Assembly: GCF_910592395.1 (NCBI RefSeq)
Contig: NC_088318.1
Coordinates: forward strand, 18,228,349-18,292,348
Origin: Lineus longissimus
Lineage: Eukaryota > Nemertea > Pilidiophora > Heteronemertea > Lineidae
Direction: 5' to 3'
Length of the DNA: 64,000 nucleotides
Numbering within the stretch: the stretch's first letter is position 1; each line of letters opens with the position of its first letter. The translations under genes were made by a program, and so were the position numbers. Shown here piece by piece: positions 58,701 through 64,000 of the stretch. The notes under the pieces are model-generated. The model searched no databases, was not told the origin of the DNA, and was given only the letters and a program-made list of their open reading frames with translations.

Positions 58701-61191
58701 GAATTGATAAAGCCTGGTCTTTATCAAGTCTCGATACTAATTAAAACTATTCTTTGTTAATGTTACAATGTATACCTTGGTATTCCACTTAAATTTTCCG
58801 GTACTAAGATTAATGTAAGAAAAGAAATTGATATGAAGTGTCAAGGAGTCGCTATAAAGCGCTCATCTGAAAATGTATATGTATGCGTTCTACTTGCAGA
58901 CCTGAAGTTATCCTGGTGCTAGATAATGGAGGTCATGCAGACGTTGTGCTCAAGTTGACCAAACTCCACGAGTTCTCAAATTATTCGCAGCCCCATGCTC
59001 CTGGTAAGGGAATTTATTTTGAAATTGTGATCAGAAATAATACCAATTTATACTGATGACTATCCTGTCTTAGAGGTTAGACCAATAACAGTTCATCAGT
59101 CAGAGTTGTATTTCTAAACCTTTTGTGCTAATGGCCTAATGTCTCGATGCAATCCCTTTTCAGGAGCTCTTCTCAAGGCAGCTTTCCTCTGTGCAAAAAT
59201 CATTGAATATCCGTCCAGTGTTGCCCTAGATGATCAACTTGTCCAGAAATATGGTGGCGGATTCCATGTGACAACGTGGTCTAATCTGCCGCATGGGTCA
59301 GGTGGGTTCTCATTCTTTGTACATTGTACTTATAGACATTGGGCTGAGAGTTAGCAACAGCCATAGTGTAGTATTGACAAGGCAAAGTTGGAAGGCTGAG
59401 GGGAGGTGGGATGTCAGTAGCTCACCCTTTGCCACAATATCATTTCTTATTGTTGACTTTTTAGGAATGGGTACCAGTAGTATTCTCGCTGGTGGTTTGA
59501 TGGCAGCTCTCTGGAAGGCCTCTGGAAAATCATACGATCACCAAACCTTGATACATGCTGTAAGTATTTTCATACATTTGTAGGTTTCATTTTCATCTGT
59601 ATAGGACACCCTTGCCATTTCGGGGTTACGAAAGTACAAACTCTGTAATAGATGGCATTACCATGCTGTCAGTAACTTACAGTGATCTCTATATTGATCC
59701 CAACTGTCAAGTGTCTCATGTTTCAAATGTCTTCTCCAGGTTCTCTATCTAGAACAGATGCTCACCACTGGTGGTGGCTGGCAGGACCAAGTTGGAGGCC
59801 TCCTTGGGGGTATCAAGGTCGGCCATTCAAAGCCCGAACTGCCGGTTTTCTTAGACTACACATATCCGAAAATTTCAGTGGAAACCATGCAAACATTTGC
59901 CAGTCAGTTGATCCTGATTTATAGTGGCAGAACGAGGCTTGCCAAGAATCTCCTGCAGGTGAGTTGGAGTTTGCATTATGTATTTTGATTCCTTTCCTTT
60001 TATCCAAAAGCTGAAAGTCCTTGCATAATCTAGTATTGATGATATTGCGAATGCTATTTTCAGGATGTGATAAGAAACTGGTATAACCGTGACTCCCTGA
60101 TCGTTAAAACTGAAAACCGCCTGGTAGCCAGTGCCTGGGAATGTGCAAAGGCTTTTGAAGAAGGTAAAGATCAACATATAGATGTAGGGCAGCAAGAGTG
60201 TTTTCAAACCTCACCATTAGGAAACATCCCCTGGCTGTTCACTTGCTCAATTATAGTACATTTATCGGAGAAAATCTCTTTGGGGTCAGCTGGCGGTCAA
60301 GAGTCCCTGGTTCAACCCAACAGTGGACGTGAGACTCTGGCCAGGTCTTGCACTACTCCACCCAGGTGTATAAATGGGTACCAGTCAGAAATGCTAAAGT
60401 TGTAGCTCTGTTTGAGCAGCTCATATAAGTTCTCCTGAAAGGTTTCAGCACAGACCAACGTTAACGTGTGAAGTAGATAACCTCTACTACAGTTGATATC
60501 TGACTATAAACTCCAACTTTATGGTACATGTATAAAAGTAATAATATCCAACTTTTCAGAGGACATTGCAAAGGTCGGTAGCCTTATGGATGAGAACTGG
60601 TCTCTCAAGAAGAGCATGGCCCCAGGATGCGAGCCCCACCTTGTCAAACAGATGATGGAAGCCCTTCGACCCCATGTGCTGGGGATGTGCATGGCAGGGG
60701 CCGGTGGTGGGGGATTTCTCTATGTTCTTACTCGGCAGCCCTACTCAATGGCACTGGTCAAGTCTGTACTCTGGGAAGTTCCAGTAGGTATATGATATCC
60801 AGATATTCATGTTTTTTTTAAATCAAGTTCTGCCTTGAAGTTATTCTTTCTTTGGAGATTGAAACAGTTTATTTCAAGCATGTCTGAGACTGGAGCTGCC
60901 CTCTTACAAGAAGTTAACTCAGTTAAGTTGGTTACCAACTGATGTGATGACAAGCTCCAATGAGCATTATTTGTTGCATCGATTGAAATCACTTGTTTGC
61001 CGGGAGCATAAGTTTGACACCTGCTGAGAGGCTGATGAATATTTTTCTAAGGTATTACATCACTCTTCCAGGGGACTGAAAAGATCACTTTTCATCGCGT
61101 TGACATCGATGTTTCCGGCCTAGAGGTCAAGGTTGAAGACATTGAGGAAGTTAAGAAGGATGCAATAGATACTGTTGTCAAGGAAGATTAG
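49710..61191 (+). CDS. FCSK: L-fucose kinase (fucokinase)
   Basis: Twenty-six coding exons: 49710-49773, 50114-50265, 50495-50545, 50726-50851, 51081-51153, 51590-51786, 51976-52095, 52184-52367, 52773-52903, 53259-53420, 53564-53686, 53894-53995, 54281-54420, 56516-56593, 56798-56934, 57303-57460, 57853-57999, 58266-58427, 58623-58657, 58900-59003, 59164-59301, 59465-59559, 59740-59958, 60064-60163, 60560-60783, 61072-61191. The joined frame is 1113 aa (human 1084). The N-terminal half is the fucokinase/GDP-fucose pyrophosphorylase-like domain, with [19 protein letters not shown] near 44-60. The C-terminal half is a GHMP kinase: [17 protein letters not shown] near 734, [16 protein letters not shown] near 860, and GAGGGGF near 1047. 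It phosphorylates L-fucose at C1 in the salvage route to GDP-fucose. All junctions keep phase; intron 8 uses a GC donor. Confidence 0.94.
50925..51055 (-). mobile_element. SINE family S, reverse orientation, with L2/MIR-like tail
   Basis: Read on the minus strand it has a tRNA-like head (agcggttagagtgccaggc, then ctcataatc as at 23785-23850), a B-box-like ggattcaactc, and a tail tgtgaccttgagcagggcac like that of MIR and L2-tailed SINEs. It lies in FCSK intron 4. Confidence 0.6.
51277..51460 (+). repeat. 20-bp perfect tandem repeat, 8 copies plus one variant
   Basis: The unit agataggttcttccctaact is repeated eight times without a mismatch at 51301-51460, preceded by one copy with a small insertion. 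It lies in FCSK intron 5. Perfect identity implies recent expansion or active homogenisation. Confidence 0.97.
52368..52373 (+). other. GC-type splice donor, FCSK intron 8
   Basis: Exon 8 ends GTAG at 52367 and the intron begins GCAAGT. AG|GCAAGT is the classic strong form of GC-AG donors. No GT donor nearby gives the phase needed by exon 9, which starts at 52773 in phase 1 and continues into [17 protein letters not shown]. Confidence 0.75.
60280..60400 (+). mobile_element. SINE-like fragment with L2-like tail
   Basis: In FCSK intron 24. A B-box-like ctggttcaacccaac is followed by a C-rich segment and ccacccaggtgtataaatgg, a tail common in invertebrate SINEs. Confidence 0.45.
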
Positions 61192-62630
61192 GAAGAGGGG
61201 GAGGTGACAACTGATGTGGAAACTGCTGTGAATATGGCTGGAGAAGCGGCTCAGAGTGGTGGATGTGGGGTGATTGGTGATGGGGACAGTAAGGAAGTAG
61301 TCTCAGAGGGGTAAAGGGTGGGAGTTGAGATTGACAGCTCAAATTCTGCCTGGGACAGTGAGGGGAAACATAATGGAGGGCTGTGGATGAGACAGTGGTA
61401 GGGGGATCTGTAATTGTAACAGAAAGTGGGTCTTCTTCTGAAGTGATTGAGGGGCAAAGTGAATCGGAAGGGGAGTTGAAGTCATTGACAGTAATTATGG
61501 TTCATGGGGGAGGGTGGACAAGTCGATGGGAGGTCTGATCAGATACTACTACTCAAGTTAGCCTTCATGGTGGTTCCGACGAACCTGAAATCATTGTGTA
61601 GTATTTGCAGGAGCTCCGCGGAGTCCGCTTGGTACTTGCCGGATTGTTTCCCTCCAATTTTAAGGATGCACTCATGCACCCGGTACTTTAGGTGTGAGGG
61701 TGTTGTGTGAAGCTTGTGACATACCAGTTTATTGGTTTATCAGTTTGATTGTATAATGTGGCCTTGATACTCCTCTTTTACCAATTACTTATTATAAACC
61801 AAGAAATATTTACCGCCATTTTATTTGGTGGGTTTGTGACACAACTGTCACAATTGTTTGATAATTGTTAGAGAATAGTAGATGGCGGATGGTTTTAGTA
61901 GAACTTTTTCGTCTATTTGCCAAGTGTGCACAGTCAACTCAGACAATTACTTATTACTTTACAACACGTAGAATGGTGCTTGTTTCAGATTTCTTGCGGC
62001 TCTCCTTTTGGCAATCATATTGGACATAATATAATACCACTGTTAGCGATTTTAATCATATATTATTGAATAAAACTTAGTTGTTCCTGATTTGAAGATT
62101 TTATTTTTATTTTTTGACAGTTTGGGTCAGTTGGTTGATCTGAATCTTGACATGACCACCAGGACCAAACAACTGACAACATAACAAAACCGCCAGACCA
62201 AATTTGCCCTGTTTCTTTTAGTGGACTTTCAATTGTATAGTGACCACAAAGGTGTGCCCCTGTTGCTGATCTTAACTGTACTCAAAGTGATCTAAAGACC
62301 TCATCAATGTATTAAGATCTGATATTTTTTAAGAGGATGATGGCCCCTCCCAGTTTGTCCAACCCTAAATCACGAGAAAGAAATCTCGTTTTTGGACTCT
62401 CAAGTGACAGTGGGTTAATAAACTCGGGCTGATGACGGATTGCCTTGGTGACCAATCAATCCTACTGTCCCCTGACACTATCTCCCAGCTTCAGCCGCAA
62501 ACCGTCTCGGGCAGAAACATTCCCTTTGGTTGATAGGTAAACAGATGAAGCATAAAATTGATCTGTCCCTGGTCAAGGTGCCTACAGGATTTGAGGTGCT
62601 ACGTTGGGGAACAACCTATCTTTGAGACAG
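61192..62630 (+). other. FCSK 3' UTR and following sequence
   Basis: A G-rich, GA-rich stretch directly follows the stop (to about 61520). The first clear AATAAA seen is at 62069-62074, implying a long 3' UTR of about 0.9 kb. No gene was recognised. Confidence 0.45.
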
Positions 62631-62632
62631 AT

Positions 62633-62998
62633 CAGTGCTAGCTCTTGGCGATGGTGTATTGGGGGAACAATCCATCTTGAAGAGAGGGCGATAGTGGGGA
62701 ACAATCCATCATGAAGACAAGCATCAGTGCTAGCTCTTGGCGATGGTGTATTGGGGGAACAATCCATCTTGAAGAGAGGGCGATAAAGGGGAACAATCCA
62801 TCATGAAGACAAGCATCAGTGCTAGCTCTGGGCGATGGTGTACTGGGGGAACAACCCATCTTGAAGACAAGAATCAGTGCTGGCTCTGGGTGATGGTGTA
62901 TTGGGGGAACAACCCATCTTGAAGACAAGCATCAGTGCTAGCTCCGGGCGATGGTGTACTGGGGAACAACTTATCTTGAAGACAAGCATTAGTGCTAG
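62633..62998 (+). repeat. Mixed 58/92-bp tandem repeat
   Basis: Five units starting gtgctagctc or a variant, at about 62633, 62725, 62817, 62875 and 62933. Two are about 92 bp, with an extra 34-bp internal copy of ggggaacaatccatc, and three are 57-58 bp. The minus-strand open frames through it are by-products of the repetition. Confidence 0.8.
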
Positions 62999-64000
62999 CT
63001 GGAATGAAGTCACAATAGTAAACATTCTTGGGGGAAGATGCCGCAAGGTTCCCCGATATCACTATACCATAATCGAAATGACCGACCTTGGAAATGTGCT
63101 TTCAATCATTATTGATGTGGATGCGCATTTTTGTGGTGGTTTCGTTGCTCGATGAGCCATTCTGGATGATTTCTGTAGCTAATTACCGCCGTTAATCTTA
63201 ATAAAATCAACCGCAACAAATTAAACATCCATGAAGTGGGCAGTTTCTATTCATCAAATGCTAAAGCTTGCGTGTCCTCAAATTACCTTGCTCCATGTTG
63301 TCGGAAGTGGGAGAAGTATCGTCTGCGGACTGATTTTTAAACATCAACAAGGATCATTGGAACGTGAATGGTCAAATCTTCGTCATCTTCTTCATTGGAA
63401 TGCGCGTTCTTCAACAGTTATCTTACCTCATACCAAAGATAGTTTCCTTGGATATTAGCTACTATAGATTCTCGTTCAAACATTCTCATCGAAAGGCATT
63501 CAAGGTGTATGTTTTTCTTGCTCCTGCGAAGGTCCTCACAACCAAGAACAACATTGGCTTCTGTTGATTGAAGGCGCCATTGGTATAGTTTTGTTTTTGA
63601 TATCCTCACGGATATTGTATTCACTGTGTATATCTTCCCCTTGATGTCCCTTCGCCTCACGAGTTTTGTGTTTTGGTTCAAACCGGCTTGCTGCGGCAGA
63701 CGGATTTGAAGAGCTTCGGCGACCACTTTCTGGTGAAGGTACAATTCCATCACGTGATGGAATCCTTTCATCTAGTCTAATTCGTAGGAGGGTTTTCGTT
63801 GAAAGCTTTCCACCATTCCGTGATTCGGCAATCACGTTTTTGTGTGAATTTACACAACCATGTTTTTATGTGATATAGGCAATCAGGATAAAGCGTGAAA
63901 AAGGAACGATCACGTTTTTTCGTGTTGGCCCCGACTGCCATTGGCTTGAAGGGCGATTTTTACTTTCTTCATCCTACAGGTTCATGTTCCTACACATTTT
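62999..64000. other. Unassigned sequence, right edge
   Basis: Contains two overlapping minus-strand frames of about 100-117 codons (63418-63771 and 63536-63835) that I do not recognise, and a 20-bp palindrome. Spliced exons of a gene beyond the right edge cannot be excluded. Confidence 0.35.
63744..63763. promoter_or_regulatory. Perfect 20-bp palindrome centred on CACGTG
   Basis: ATTCCATCACGTGATGGAAT equals its own reverse complement. The centre TCACGTGA is a bHLH-ZIP (USF/TFEB/MITF) core site. It could be a promoter element of a gene outside the window, or chance. Motif only. Confidence 0.35.

Noticed and set aside
62582-63062. Overlapping minus-strand frames with repeated SPRASTDA-type peptides
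   Set aside because: They coincide exactly with the 58/92-bp tandem repeat and have no family resemblance.

Overview
This is intron-rich nuclear DNA from a bilaterian animal. Introns begin GT (one begins GC) and end AG, genes have long 3' UTRs with AATAAA signals, and tRNA-derived SINEs and minisatellites are scattered through the gaps. The encoded proteins resemble vertebrate orthologues closely, but introns are short (mostly 100-1500 bp). Short ACATGTAC-like words are common, and the SINE tails look like those of marine invertebrates. I infer a marine invertebrate, probably a lophotrochozoan such as a mollusc, brachiopod, nemertean or annelid. I cannot fix the phylum from sequence alone.

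Layout, left to right: (1) 1-11.3 kb, minus strand: the 5' end (three coding exons) of a ZNF423/ZNF521-type zinc-finger regulator, with the rest beyond the left edge. (2) 12.75-13.29 kb, plus: a single-exon Tctex1-type dynein light chain. (3) 13.3-16.8 kb: a mobile-element-rich gap. (4) 16.86-21.05 kb, plus: POGLUT2/3, an ER protein O-glucosyltransferase ending in RRDEL. (5) 22.2-25.5 kb, minus: FDXACB1. (6) 26.2-30.5 kb, plus: HEATR3, the 5S RNP import adaptor. (7) 33.6-36.4 kb, minus: PIP4P1/2 (TMEM55), a lysosomal PI(4,5)P2 4-phosphatase. (8) 37.0-45.2 kb, plus: RECQL4 helicase. (9) 46.0-48.15 kb: a composite repeat with a 26-copy, 68-bp minisatellite. (10) 49.7-61.2 kb, plus: FCSK (fucokinase), 26 exons. 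(11) 61.2-64 kb: FCSK 3' UTR, a 58/92-bp repeat array and unexplained sequence.

Exon models were built by hand from splice sites, reading-phase continuity and similarity to known protein families. For six genes (all except the truncated ZNF423-like gene) a complete start-to-stop frame closes: 180, 511, 697, 644, 258, 1419 and 1113 aa cover the seven complete products including the intronless one. Several genes are paired. FDXACB1 and HEATR3 diverge from a 720-bp gap and both point to ribosome/RNA biology. PIP4P and RECQL4 diverge from a 591-bp gap filled with mobile-element debris. POGLUT2/3 and FDXACB1 converge with poly(A) signals 43 bp apart.

I saw no prokaryote-like defence locus, CRISPR array, viral gene or biosynthetic cluster. 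The most unusual material is repeat architecture: the 68-bp array with a higher-order pattern and shared flanks, and a dispersed element whose fragments lie beside three gene promoters.
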